Source: Prosthecobacter sp.
GTDB taxonomy: Bacteria > Verrucomicrobiota > Verrucomicrobiia > Verrucomicrobiales > Verrucomicrobiaceae
NCBI RefSeq assembly: GCF_034366625.1
Contig: NZ_JAXMIH010000015.1
Coordinates: forward strand, 62,001-126,000
Length of the DNA stretch: 64,000 nt
Direction of reading: 5' to 3'
A program made the position numbers and the translations under genes. Under the pieces are notes generated by a model, which was not told the origin of the DNA, searched no databases, and was given only the letters and a program-made list of their open reading frames with translations. Positions 1 through 8,745 of the stretch are shown in pieces (within the stretch, counting starts at the first letter, position 1; each line of letters begins with the position of its first letter).

Positions 1-393
1 ATGATCGGCTCGGTTAAGATCCAGGGACTCAGCCAGTCGGCTGCCGCCAGATTGATTGAGGAGGCATATCGGAAGGATTATCTGGTGCATCCAGAGGTGA
101 ACTTGTTCATCTCCCAGTTCTCTGTGCAACGCATCACGATTCTGGGGCAGGTGCAGCGGCCAGGCGCGCATGAGCTTCCTGCGGAAAAAGATCTCACCAT
201 CCTGCAAGTGCTGGGTATGGCAGGAGGGCCAACCCGCATCGCCAATCTCAAAAAGGTCCTCGTGAAACGAGTCGAGGGCGGCCAGGAGCGTGTTTACAAA
301 GTGGACGTCAACAGCATGGCGTCCGGGAATCAAACCATGATGTTTTATGTCCGTGAGGACGACGTCATCACCGTGCCGGAAAGCTTCTTTTAA
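1..393 (+). CDS. Polysaccharide export protein, Wza/SLBB type (5' end outside window)
   Basis: C-terminal 130 residues of an outer-membrane polysaccharide export protein. The visible part has the end of the poly-export domain (residues 1-40, with VHPEVNLFI) and an SLBB beta-grasp domain (about 45-125, starting ITILGQVQRPG and containing ILQVLGMAGG). Proteins of this family form the periplasmic and outer-membrane channel for exopolysaccharide. The frame is open at base 1, so the ATG at position 1 is probably internal. The stop lies 5 bp before the next gene, a Wzz/BY-kinase, which is the usual partner, so the two are co-transcribed. The exact polysaccharide cannot be inferred. Confidence 0.85.
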   Translation: MIGSVKIQGLSQSAAARLIEEAYRKDYLVHPEVNLFISQFSVQRITILGQVQRPGAHELPAEKDLTILQVLGMAGGPTRIANLKKVLVKRVEGGQERVYKVDVNSMASGNQTMMFYVREDDVITVPESFF

Positions 394-398
394 TCACC

Positions 399-2636
399 AT
401 GCAACTTGCCACTTTACCCACGCTTCAGTCGTCCATGGAGGCGCTGCCACGTCTGGAAAATGACTCCGAGGCATCTTCTTCGTTTCTGAACCCGGCACAG
501 ATGATGGATGGCATGCGCCGCCATTGCTGGATCCCGATCACCCTGTCCATTTTTGGAATGATCCTGGGTTATGCCTATTTCAAACGCCAAAAACCGGTGT
601 ACGAAGCGACGAGCGTCGCCCAGTTTGGCTCGGAGCAGAATTCCCTGCTGAGCATGAACGGGATGAACGCACCTGGTCTTGGCGACGAAAAATCCATCAA
701 CACTCTCATCCAGGCCGCAAAAAGCCGCGAGGTGGTCGGACGCGTGATCACGGAGTTGAACCTGACACAATTGCCTGCTTTCTCAGGCGGACATGCGGCT
801 GGCTCCAAAGAGGCACGGGAAAATGCGATCTCCCTGGTGAGTTCCATGATCCGCATCTCCCTACGTAAGGACACTCGGCTGATTGACTTCAATGTGACCG
901 GGGCTGACCCGGAACTCGTGGCGTCCTTGTCCAGCCAGGCGGTACTCAGCCTCGTGGCGGAGCTGGAAGATCAAAAGAGCAAAACCATGCAGGGGGCCAT
1001 CCAGTCCTTGGTGGCGGAAGGACAGCGTTTGCAGGACAAGCTGAAGAAGTCAGAGATCGCCATGCATGACTACAAGCGGTCGAATCAAGCCATCTCGCTT
1101 GATGAGCGCAAGGATCTCGTGCTCACAAAGCTGAAGGAACTAGGCACAGAGCTGAATCATCAGTCCAAAGAACGCCTGACACTCGAAACTCACCTTCAAG
1201 CATGCAGGGAGGAAAAGCTGCCACGCGATCAATTGCTCAACCTGCCGACCATCGCCAGCCACCCCAAGGTATCAGGGATTCTCTCGCAGATTGGCAGTCA
1301 GAAGGCGACATTGGCTGTGCTGGCCGAGCGCTACAAGCCCAAGCATCCGAAGTACGAGGCTGTCGAGGCGGTGATCAGCAATCTGGAACAGCAACTCACC
1401 TCTATCCTGGCTGATGCCGTCAATTTGCTACAGTCCAGTTGTGAAAACGCGCAGGAGCTGGAACGCAAACTTCAGGAGCAGCTCAAGAAGCAGGAGTCCG
1501 AGGCGCTCGACCTCGAGCACCTCGCTGTTCAATACAATGTGCTGAAGCGTGAGATGGAGTCCGACCAGGCGGTCTATGAATCTGTGCTCACGCGCATCAA
1601 GCAGGTGGACGTTTCCAAAGGCATGGAAACGCCGCCGATCTGGGTCCATCAACTGGCCATGGTGCCTGGTGAGCCGATGTCTCCCAATGCTAAAAAGCTG
1701 GTGGGCAGTTCCACGGCCGGGGGCTTCATGCTGGGCCTGGCCATCATCGGCCTCATTGTCATGCAGGACCGCTCGATCCGCACTGTGGACGACGCGCGTG
1801 AGAAGCTGCGGGTTCCAGTGCTGGGCATGATCGCCAATCTGCACCAGCACATCGACTCCGCGCAGCACGGGAAGCATGCTGCCAGCCACGAACATGAACT
1901 TACGCCTGTGTTGAAAGAGCACAAGAATGTCGCAGAAAGCTTCCGCGAGTTTCGTGCGATCATCGCCAGGATGGCCAGAAGTCAGCAGACCTGCCATATG
2001 ATCGTCAGCGCCGTCCCAGATGAGGGTAAAACCTTTGTTTCCACCCATTTGGCTGTCAGTCTTGCCAGCCAGGGACTGCGCACGTTGTTGATAGACATGG
2101 ACTTGCGTCGATCCCAACTAGCCCAGGTTTTCGGGATTGCAGAAAACCGCAAAGGTGTTGTCGATCTGCTGCTTGAAGAAGCGACATTTGACGAGGTCTG
2201 CCTCAGTGGAGGGATCGCTCACCTCGCAATCATGGCGGCAGGCCGACGTGTTGCCAACCCTGCGGAACTGCTGTCCACCTGTGGGGTTGAGAGACTTCGT
2301 GAAATGGCTTTTCAAGCAGGGTTTGATCGCATTGTCATCGACACTGCACCGCTGATCCCTGTGAACGACACGTTGGAACTCGGTCATCTGGCAGACAGCA
2401 CCTTCCTGGTGGTCCGGTGTAACCGGACACCATCGGACATCGTGCAGGAGGCCATTCGCAAGCTTCAACAAACCGGCATTCCGCTTACCGGTCTGGTTTT
2501 GAACCGGCTCAAGCAGCGTTCCCGCAGTTACAACTACTACTATCACAGGTCGTATTACAATACGATGGAGGCGGAGGAAACCGCTCCGCTGCGCCCTAGT
2601 ACACGGGGTTTGAATGCGCCTGCGCAAGAGCAGTGA
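399..2636 (+). CDS. Exopolysaccharide chain-length regulator fused to BY-family tyrosine kinase
   Basis: Inner-membrane polysaccharide co-polymerase (745 aa) that controls chain length and export. N-terminal Wzz domain with TM1 near residues 45-62, a long periplasmic coiled-coil region (about 195-400), TM2 near 435-455, then a cytoplasmic BY-kinase domain (about 520-720). The kinase has a Walker A variant (SAVPDEGKT), Walker A' (LLIDMDLRR) and Walker B (IVIDTAPLIP). The tail has a tyrosine cluster (SYNYYYHRSYYN), the usual autophosphorylation site. This is the fused GumC/ExoP-type architecture. It follows the export gene by 5 bp. I see no Shine-Dalgarno sequence before the ATG at 399, so translation may be coupled to the upstream gene. 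Confidence 0.92.
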   Translation: MQLATLPTLQSSMEALPRLENDSEASSSFLNPAQMMDGMRRHCWIPITLSIFGMILGYAYFKRQKPVYEATSVAQFGSEQNSLLSMNGMNAPGLGDEKSINTLIQAAKSREVVGRVITELNLTQLPAFSGGHAAGSKEARENAISLVSSMIRISLRKDTRLIDFNVTGADPELVASLSSQAVLSLVAELEDQKSKTMQGAIQSLVAEGQRLQDKLKKSEIAMHDYKRSNQAISLDERKDLVLTKLKELGTELNHQSKERLTLETHLQACREEKLPRDQLLNLPTIASHPKVSGILSQIGSQKATLAVLAERYKPKHPKYEAVEAVISNLEQQLTSILADAVNLLQSSCENAQELERKLQEQLKKQESEALDLEHLAVQYNVLKREMESDQAVYESVLTRIKQVDVSKGMETPPIWVHQLAMVPGEPMSPNAKKLVGSSTAGGFMLGLAIIGLIVMQDRSIRTVDDAREKLRVPVLGMIANLHQHIDSAQHGKHAASHEHELTPVLKEHKNVAESFREFRAIIARMARSQQTCHMIVSAVPDEGKTFVSTHLAVSLASQGLRTLLIDMDLRRSQLAQVFGIAENRKGVVDLLLEEATFDEVCLSGGIAHLAIMAAGRRVANPAELLSTCGVERLREMAFQAGFDRIVIDTAPLIPVNDTLELGHLADSTFLVVRCNRTPSDIVQEAIRKLQQTGIPLTGLVLNRLKQRSRSYNYYYHRSYYNTMEAEETAPLRPSTRGLNAPAQEQ

Positions 2637-2683
2637 GTCATTCTGCCTGCTGAAATAGCGGGTTCTTCTCTTCATCAAAGAAC

Positions 2684-2727
2684 AAAAAAGCCGCGGCCGC
2701 ATTCATGAATGCGGCCGCGGCTTTTTT
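2684..2727. terminator. 44-bp perfect palindrome, bidirectional intrinsic terminator
   Basis: A perfect inverted repeat: six A, a GC-rich arm with a NotI-like core (GCGGCCGC), a short centre (ATTCATGAAT), the mirrored arm, then six T. It lies between the converging EPS kinase gene (ends 2636) and the response regulator gene (ends 2750), so it can terminate both transcripts. Confidence 0.9.
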
Positions 2728-2749
2728 ATCGGTATGTCGCTTTGGTTGG

Positions 2750-3427
2750 CTATGCGGCCAGGGGAGCCTGCCCGCTTCCAGACAAGAGGCCATGCTCGAC
2801 ACAGTAGCGGGCGATTTTCGCAACTGAATTGATGCCGGTTTTCTTCCAGATGTTGTGTTTGTGAACTGAGACGGTTTTGGCGGAAAGACTCAGATCCAGC
2901 GAAATGATCTTCAGGCTCTTGCCGTGGGCGAGTTGGAGGAAAATCTCGAACTCTCGATCACTCAGCACTTTGTGAAGTTCTTTGCCCCCCATGGGGAGCC
3001 GAACAGCATTTTCAGCGAAGGACTGCGCGACACTGCGTGAGAGGTATTTTTTCCCGAGCAGGGCGTAATTGATCGCGTTGACGATTTCACTCGGCGGTGA
3101 GTCTTTGGCGACGTAGCCGCAAGCTCCGGCTTTCAAGGCGCGTTCGATCCACAATGCCTGGAGGTGCATGCTGACGATGATGCAGGCGGGGGACGGCACG
3201 GCTGATGAGAAATCCGCCAGGAGAGTCAGCCCTGAACAGTCAGACATTTCGAGGTCGAGGAGCACCACGTCCATGCTCTGCCTGGATGCCTGCTCACGTG
3301 CCTTTTCTGCGCTCGTCACGACAGTGATTTCGAAATCCTTGAACATCATGCGCAAATACTGGCCCAAGGTCTCGGCAAACATGGCGTGGTCATCAACGAT
3401 TAAGATTTTCTTGGGAGTAGGAATCAT
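2750..3427 (-). CDS. NarL/FixJ-family response regulator
   Basis: 225-aa DNA-binding response regulator. Receiver domain at residues 6-125: acidic pair D12-D13, predicted phospho-acceptor D58 (VVLLDLEMSD), and the conserved K in VAKDSP. LuxR-type HTH at about 155-215, beginning LSDREFEIF and containing the recognition-helix region SAKTVSVHKHNI. Closely similar in the HTH to the regulator at 21615-22280, so these two are paralogs. No kinase is adjacent, so the cognate kinase is unknown. It lies beside EPS and PEP-CTERM genes and could regulate surface polymer production (inference). Confidence 0.9.
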   Translation of the reverse strand: MIPTPKKILIVDDHAMFAETLGQYLRMMFKDFEITVVTSAEKAREQASRQSMDVVLLDLEMSDCSGLTLLADFSSAVPSPACIIVSMHLQALWIERALKAGACGYVAKDSPPSEIVNAINYALLGKKYLSRSVAQSFAENAVRLPMGGKELHKVLSDREFEIFLQLAHGKSLKIISLDLSLSAKTVSVHKHNIWKKTGINSVAKIARYCVEHGLLSGSGQAPLAA

Positions 3428-4175
3428 CGTTTATGGGAGTGTTTGAGTGGGGGTATTGAGAGTGCTGACAGACACTGTGACTGCTATGGCCATGTATATT
3501 TATATGGGAAATATTATTTTACAGCTAAATTAAGATTTATTTCTTTAGGCTGAAAAGCGACACGACTAAGCCAGTTCTTAAACGGAGATCCTCAATATCT
3601 GAGGAAATGCGTAAAACAGGCACTCTTGCCGGAGTGCCAATTTTTTGCTCTGTTCAAACAGTGTATGCAAATTACCGCCATGGCTCTAAGCCACCACGTG
3701 GCCTGCGTCCCTTGAGTCATTACCGCCTAAACCTATGCTTAGCTCATTCCAAGCGTGAACTTTAATGAACCACAACAGCCACAGTTGTTAAATTGAAACT
3801 GCTCGATCTCCCATATTTTTAATTCTTTGCATCCACATTTTGGAAGCGCGGATAAAAACGGGCGGTGAAAGGCATACAACCGTGACGACTCTGCAACAAC
3901 CATCGAAACCGGAACTGGCCTCAGTTTCCTGCCTTCCGCATCACATTCCACCCTCCAACTGGAAAACGGACCAAATTCATCACATCACGCATGGTGATTG
4001 GAACGCTTTTGCGGACAGCCGCTCCGCAGCGAGAAGTTTTTCGTCGATCCCCCTGTCGTTATCTCAACCGTGGGGTTTTCTCCCGCTTTTTCAGCCACCG
4101 CCCCCCTGAGCTGCCGCTCAATTCGTGATGTCGTCACAAAGAGAATGTGAAGGCAGGCGACCAATCATAACCGCC
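3428..4175. other. Long AT-rich intergenic region between divergent regulators
   Basis: 748 bp with no convincing gene. Small ORFs at 3739-3951 (-) and 3840-4109 (+) resemble no family I know. It holds a stem-loop CCTCA/TGAGG near 3591-3605, a strong intrinsic terminator at 3619-3646, and a 9-bp direct repeat ATTACCGCC at 3671-3679 and 3719-3727. Promoters for both flanking regulator genes must lie here, but I could not place them. Confidence 0.5.
3619..3646 (+). terminator. Orphan intrinsic terminator in intergenic region
   Basis: Stem GGCACTC / GAGTGCC (7 bp perfect, 6-nt loop) followed by AA and six T. On the plus strand there is no gene upstream until the divergent start at 3427. It may therefore end a small RNA or leader transcript that begins around 3430-3600, or act as an attenuator for the gene at 4176. 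Confidence 0.65.
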
Positions 4176-4814
4176 ATGAACATGTCAAATTGTGTGTTGT
4201 TTCACCCGAGCGAGATCACTCGCTCGAGCTGGGGGCTCTTGCTGAAGGACATCCTGCCTGAATGCGAAACGAGCGAGGCATCCAGCGTGGAAGAAGTTCG
4301 CATGTTCGCGCAGCACGACGTGGTGGATGTGGTGATGATGGAGTTCCATCCTTGTGATGTCGATCACGGCCTGGAGGCATTGAAGTCTGTGATTGCCCTG
4401 GCAGGTGGCAGGCACGTGATGCTAATTTGTGGTACGCCTGCGCATGTTACGGCGCGAACGGCGATGCAGGCCGGTGCCAGCGTGTTTATTGGCAGCAATG
4501 AATCTATCGAAGAACTAAAGCGTGCCATGCATGCGGCACTGCAAGGCGTGCCTTATATGTCGAGCGAACTCGCGTCTGTGCTGGCCCGGTCAGCCGTGCC
4601 GCCGCGTGGTTCCCACGAGGAAGAAGATGCTTCTCAATGCGCCCTCTCGACGCGAGAGGAGGAGGTGTTAAACATGCTTGTTTCCGGATTGCGCCCCAGT
4701 CAGGTGGCAAACCGGCTCGGATTAAGCATGAAGACAATTTCGAGCCACAAGCGCAATGCGTTGGGCAAGCTGGGAGTGACAAGCATTCTGGATGCGGTGC
4801 GGCTTTGGGTTTGA
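4176..4814 (+). CDS. LuxR-family regulator with degenerate receiver domain
   Basis: 212-aa protein from the ATG at 4176; in-frame ATGs at 4125 and 4128 are alternatives and none has a clear ribosome-binding site. Residues about 4-120 fold as a CheY-like receiver by pattern, but the acidic pair is missing (LFHPSE) and the usual phospho-Asp position is Glu (VVMMEFHPCD). Phosphorylation is therefore unlikely in the standard way, and Glu may mimic the active state. C-terminal LuxR HTH (about 150-210): LSTREEEVLNML and MKTISSHKRNAL. It sits just upstream of a PEP-CTERM protein and exosortase and may regulate them (inference). Confidence 0.85.
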   Translation: MNMSNCVLFHPSEITRSSWGLLLKDILPECETSEASSVEEVRMFAQHDVVDVVMMEFHPCDVDHGLEALKSVIALAGGRHVMLICGTPAHVTARTAMQAGASVFIGSNESIEELKRAMHAALQGVPYMSSELASVLARSAVPPRGSHEEEDASQCALSTREEEVLNMLVSGLRPSQVANRLGLSMKTISSHKRNALGKLGVTSILDAVRLWV

Positions 4815-4904
4815 AATCACAAGTGTCAGGCCGACCGAGCCATAAGGCTTCACTTACTATTAGTAGTTTGTTTGTTTCTTTCTTTTGTCGATTGTATGGC
4901 TGAT

Positions 4905-5621
4905 ATGAAAAAGATTTCGATTCTAACAATGCTCCTTCTTACCACTGCTCTTACTTCTCGGGCAGAGGTCATCGTTCAAACTGTCGATTTCGGCACGATC
5001 ACTGGGGACACGCAGTTGTATTTTTCCCAGTTTAACACCGCTCTTGGCACTTTGACGGATGTGACGCTGTCCTGGACAGTCAATTCCAGCATCTCCACTG
5101 CTTCAATCACCAATCAAAACACTGGGACGGTGACTGTGACCCGCATTACGTTCACCAACACCGTTGAGGGGTATGTTCCCTCCATTGGCACAGATGGCGA
5201 CTTGGTGGCGGAAGTGTTGAAAAGCAAGTCTCACACCCCGCCAGGCGGCACGGTGACGCTTACGCAAGGTCAGTCCTACACGGTCAACAACATCGTCTTC
5301 AGCGGTTTTACCCAGGAGGATAACTATACTTCGGCGGATGCGAACTTTGACTCGTTCAAAGGCACGGGAGATGTCCCTTTGTATCTCGCAAACACCTTTG
5401 GGGCCACTCCCACGGCATCGGGCTCCGGCAGCACCACCTCCTGGCTGACGAGCATCACCGGCAGCAGCACCGGCAGCCTTGAAGTGACCTATACATACTC
5501 AGCTACTATCGCGCCGGTGCCGGAACCGCCGTCTATCATTCTCGGCTGTGGCGGCCTGCTGTTCATGACAGCCTTCGCCTTCAAGCAACGCCGGAAGTCC
5601 GCCACGTCGGCGCTGGCCTGA
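4905..5621 (+). CDS. PEP-CTERM sorting-signal surface protein, choice-of-anchor type
   Basis: Exported protein of 238 aa. The start at 4905 gives a good signal peptide (MKKISILTMLLLTTALTSRA); longer starts at 4872 and 4896 add residues that are not signal-like. The body is Thr/Ser/Gly-rich beta-structure, similar by eye to choice-of-anchor E domains (VQTVDFGTI, FNTALGTLTDVTL). The C-terminus is a PEP-CTERM tripartite signal: VPEP motif at about residues 205-208, a hydrophobic helix, then basic QRRKS. Such signals are recognised by exosortases, and one is encoded 43 bp downstream. The protein is a likely substrate of that enzyme, anchored in or released to the extracellular matrix. Confidence 0.88.
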   Translation: MKKISILTMLLLTTALTSRAEVIVQTVDFGTITGDTQLYFSQFNTALGTLTDVTLSWTVNSSISTASITNQNTGTVTVTRITFTNTVEGYVPSIGTDGDLVAEVLKSKSHTPPGGTVTLTQGQSYTVNNIVFSGFTQEDNYTSADANFDSFKGTGDVPLYLANTFGATPTASGSGSTTSWLTSITGSSTGSLEVTYTYSATIAPVPEPPSIILGCGGLLFMTAFAFKQRRKSATSALA

Positions 5622-5664
5622 TTCATCAACCAATACATCAACCTCTCACCATTCCCGCTGCGCT

Positions 5665-7254
5665 TTGAGCCATTCATCACAGGCAGGAAACAGATTCATG
5701 TGGTTGATGATATTGGCCTCGTCAGTGGTCTGCCTGCTCTTTTCTCTGCATGAGATTTGGGTGCGTCATCCGGCTCTGCATTTTTTCCCCCTTCCACTCG
5801 TGGCATGGGTGTGGCTTGCAGTGCGGGATGGCATGCTGCCGGACGTGTTTAACCCGTGTCATCCATCTGCGTTCAAATGGCTGGCCATAGGCCATCTGGT
5901 GTTGGCACTGGCATCTTTTTTTCTGGTTTCGCCGGTTTTGGCGGGCCTTGCTATTTTCTTGGCGTCGATGGCCATTGTCGCAGCCAGGAGGGCACCTGCC
6001 AAGAACGAGGCTCCCGCATGGTCGCTTCCTGCACTATCCCTGTTCCTGATTCCTCCCCCCATGATGTTGGATCAGGATCTGCATCAGGTTCTCGCCGGAC
6101 TCGCGGCCAGGTTAAGCCAGGGCTGGCTGGATGCCATGCAGGTGTTGCATGTCGTGCAGGGAACCATCGTTGCAACGCCGGAGAAGCGATTCTTCGTCGA
6201 CGACGCATGTAGCGGTACGAATTCCATGCTTGTCGCCATCTGCGTGGCTTTGATTGTTTGCAGCATGAACAGAAGATCATGGGCGCATGCCTCTGCCCTG
6301 CTTGTGACAGCGGGATTGATCTCCGTGACATCGAATGTTCTGCGCATCTGCCTCGTCATTGGTGGTTTGCATTTTTGGGGGATGGAACTCGATAAGGGCT
6401 GGATACACGGGGCTGTAGGACTGGCCTTCTTTCTGCTGGACTTGGCGCTGGTGTGGAGCGCGGATCATGGCTGGCACTTCATCCTGAACGGCTTTCCGGA
6501 AGCGGCCAGACCAGCGCCCTGGGGTGCGGCTGTTATTCCCGTGCCTGCTGTTGCGAATCATTGGTACAGTCGTCTTAGCATGGCCGTGGCGATCATTGGA
6601 ACAGTGGTGCTTGCCGGTCCTGAAATTTTGGCGCGTTGTCAGCCCGCTGCTGTTGTTGCGGTCACGGCTGGGGGGCAGGCAGGCCTCGCGGAGTTTCATT
6701 TGCCTGGAGAGTTGTCTGGCTGGGTTCGTGAAGGCGAAAAGCCCATCGAAGACTCGGTCATCGGCAAGCTTGGTGTGCGCAACCAGGTGTGGCGTTATCG
6801 TAAAGGAGGCTTGGAGGCGTTTGTAGCGGTGAACTTCCCCTTCCTGGGTTTTCATGACACACGGCTTTGCTACACCGGCCAGGGCTGGCAGTTTCAAAAG
6901 CAGGTGGATGGAGCGTTGCCTGGTGAGAAGGAAAACACCGTGCGTTTTCTGGAAATGAACCAGCCCACCGAAATGACCCGGGCGCACCTTTGGTTAAGCG
7001 TGTTTGATGAACATGGCATCGCCCAAAAGTTCACGTCTGAGAATCCACTGGACCGCGTGGCGGAACGACTGCTGTCACGCTGGACTAGTCCCGGGCCTGT
7101 CTCGACCACTTATGTGCTGCAAATTTTGACGATTGAGCCGGAAGCGGAGAATCGGGAGCAAAAAGCGTTCACCGAACTGCTCGCCGGGGCGCGCAACTCC
7201 TTGGCCGAGGCCATTTCAAACCACAACCTTCATGCTGGAAAGGAGAGCGAATGA
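5665..7254 (+). CDS. Exosortase with C-terminal EpsI-like periplasmic domain
   Basis: Polytopic membrane cysteine protease/transpeptidase of 529 aa that processes PEP-CTERM proteins. About eight hydrophobic segments lie in residues 10-275. Catalytic residues fit the family: C182 in DDACSGTNSM, R227 in SNVLRIC, and H248 in WIHGAVG. After the membrane region, residues about 300-520 form a soluble domain resembling EpsI/DUF3485, fused in one chain as in several PVC exosortases. The subclass (XrtU-like or other) cannot be fixed by eye. The stop overlaps the start of the TPR gene (ATGA), which indicates translational coupling. Upstream is its probable substrate at 4905-5621. Confidence 0.88.
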   Translation: MSHSSQAGNRFMWLMILASSVVCLLFSLHEIWVRHPALHFFPLPLVAWVWLAVRDGMLPDVFNPCHPSAFKWLAIGHLVLALASFFLVSPVLAGLAIFLASMAIVAARRAPAKNEAPAWSLPALSLFLIPPPMMLDQDLHQVLAGLAARLSQGWLDAMQVLHVVQGTIVATPEKRFFVDDACSGTNSMLVAICVALIVCSMNRRSWAHASALLVTAGLISVTSNVLRICLVIGGLHFWGMELDKGWIHGAVGLAFFLLDLALVWSADHGWHFILNGFPEAARPAPWGAAVIPVPAVANHWYSRLSMAVAIIGTVVLAGPEILARCQPAAVVAVTAGGQAGLAEFHLPGELSGWVREGEKPIEDSVIGKLGVRNQVWRYRKGGLEAFVAVNFPFLGFHDTRLCYTGQGWQFQKQVDGALPGEKENTVRFLEMNQPTEMTRAHLWLSVFDEHGIAQKFTSENPLDRVAERLLSRWTSPGPVSTTYVLQILTIEPEAENREQKAFTELLAGARNSLAEAISNHNLHAGKESE

Positions 7255-8720
7255 TCGAAAACCTCATTCACGAAACACGGTTCCGCCTCACCACCATGCT
7301 GGATGAGCGCAGACCGCTGGACGGCCTCATCGGCTTGCCCGCTTTCCTTGCCCTGAGCCTGCTGGCTTTCATGTTTCTAAACTCACGCAACGGCACCGAC
7401 CGTGAGCATTTGGACAGATTGGAAAGAGAGGCGCAAACCCATCTCGACAAAGGACGCTTCGTCGAAGCCCGCATCGCGGCCATGCGAATGACTCAGGAGG
7501 GTGAGCAGAGCCAGAAGGCTGTCTTGATCGAAGCAAAGGCGCTTCGTGGCATGGGCAGGGAGATGGATGCCGTTCGTCTGCTCTCCCGTGTGGCCCCCAT
7601 CGACCGTCCCGGCCACGCTCCTGCTCATGTGATGCAGGCCGCGATTCTTCTCACACAGAAAACTCCCGATGTTCAGGCGGCGCACCATCACATGAACAAC
7701 GCCCTCCTCAGCGATCCATCCAATCAAGATGCGCTGGAACTGGCCGCACGATTCGCCGCCGGTCAACGAGACTGGAAAACGGCATTGCTTCATTTGGACA
7801 AGCTGAACATGGAAAAGCGGGCTGACCTCATGCTCATGAAGGCCACGGCGCTCCAATTCTCTGGCCTGGAGGACGAAGCGGTTAAATTCGCTCGCAAAGC
7901 AGAAGCCGCCCTGCGTGTCATGCAGAAATCGGTGACCTCCGGTGCAGACCAGATACGTTTTTCCATCGCCGTCAGCCTCAGCTTGCAGCGCCAGTTTGAG
8001 AAGGCTGTTCAATGGATGCTCGACAGCGGCAAAGGCAGCCCCACGAAGGAAGAGCGCCAGGTGATCGGAGGCATCTATCTTTCCTGGAGCAGGCATCTTA
8101 AAGAACAGCCTCCAGCAGATAGGATGAAAGTGCTGGAACTGCTGGAGAGGGGGATGCAGCTCAGTCCGGACAGCCAGGATCTCATCATGGCCTTCCTCAA
8201 TGACTGCGACGAACTGCCCATCAGTGGGGAAGAACGGCACCAGCATGTCGCGCGGGTTCTCAACGGCGGCGGCATTGCCACGTCATTCATGCATTACTAT
8301 TGCGGCGTTCAGGAGTGGAAGAAGGGCGATAAAGAGGCCGCGCGCTCCCACTTCGAGCTGGCCAGCTCGCTCAACCCAGGTTTTGGCGTCATCAGCAACA
8401 ATCTCGCGATGGCGATCTCCTCGGTGTCGGACAACAAGGACGATCTTGAAAAGGCCCTCACAATGATGAACGAACTGGTAAAGCTGGAGCCTGAAAATCC
8501 TTTCTTCCTCGACACGCGGGGCCATGTTCTTGCCAAACTGGGGCAGATCAAGGAAGCCGTGCGTGATCTGGAACGTTCGCTGCTGAAAACGCGGAACAAA
8601 AAACCAGCGCACGTGCTGCTGATCGAGCTTTACCAGAATTTGGGCATGCCAGATATGGCGGCCCAGCATCAGTCCATGATGCTTGCGGAGCAGAACTCGG
8701 CCAAGCCAGTATTGAAATGA
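7251..8720 (+). CDS. Membrane-anchored TPR protein, exosortase-associated
   Basis: 489 aa. One N-terminal transmembrane helix at about residues 27-43 (GLPAFLALSLLAFMFL), then TPR-like helical repeats across the rest, clearest at about 360-460 (FGVISNNLAMAI, PFFLDTRGHVLAKLGQIKEA). A ribosome-binding site AGGAG lies at 7241-7245, and the start overlaps the exosortase stop by 4 bp. TPR proteins are regular partners of exosortase/EPS loci, where they are thought to scaffold export or assembly. It converges on the gene at 8746-9999, with only 25 bp between. Confidence 0.8.
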   Translation: MIENLIHETRFRLTTMLDERRPLDGLIGLPAFLALSLLAFMFLNSRNGTDREHLDRLEREAQTHLDKGRFVEARIAAMRMTQEGEQSQKAVLIEAKALRGMGREMDAVRLLSRVAPIDRPGHAPAHVMQAAILLTQKTPDVQAAHHHMNNALLSDPSNQDALELAARFAAGQRDWKTALLHLDKLNMEKRADLMLMKATALQFSGLEDEAVKFARKAEAALRVMQKSVTSGADQIRFSIAVSLSLQRQFEKAVQWMLDSGKGSPTKEERQVIGGIYLSWSRHLKEQPPADRMKVLELLERGMQLSPDSQDLIMAFLNDCDELPISGEERHQHVARVLNGGGIATSFMHYYCGVQEWKKGDKEAARSHFELASSLNPGFGVISNNLAMAISSVSDNKDDLEKALTMMNELVKLEPENPFFLDTRGHVLAKLGQIKEAVRDLERSLLKTRNKKPAHVLLIELYQNLGMPDMAAQHQSMMLAEQNSAKPVLK

Positions 8721-8745
8721 AACGTGCCAAAGCTTGGCTGGCCTG

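Noticed and set aside
3671-3727. Direct repeat ATTACCGCC (two copies 48 bp apart)
   Set aside because: Nine bases in two copies may be chance, and no other element supports it as an operator.
3840-4109. 89-codon plus-strand ORF in the intergenic gap
   Set aside because: Low-complexity Pro/Ser-rich end, no ribosome-binding site, no known domain.
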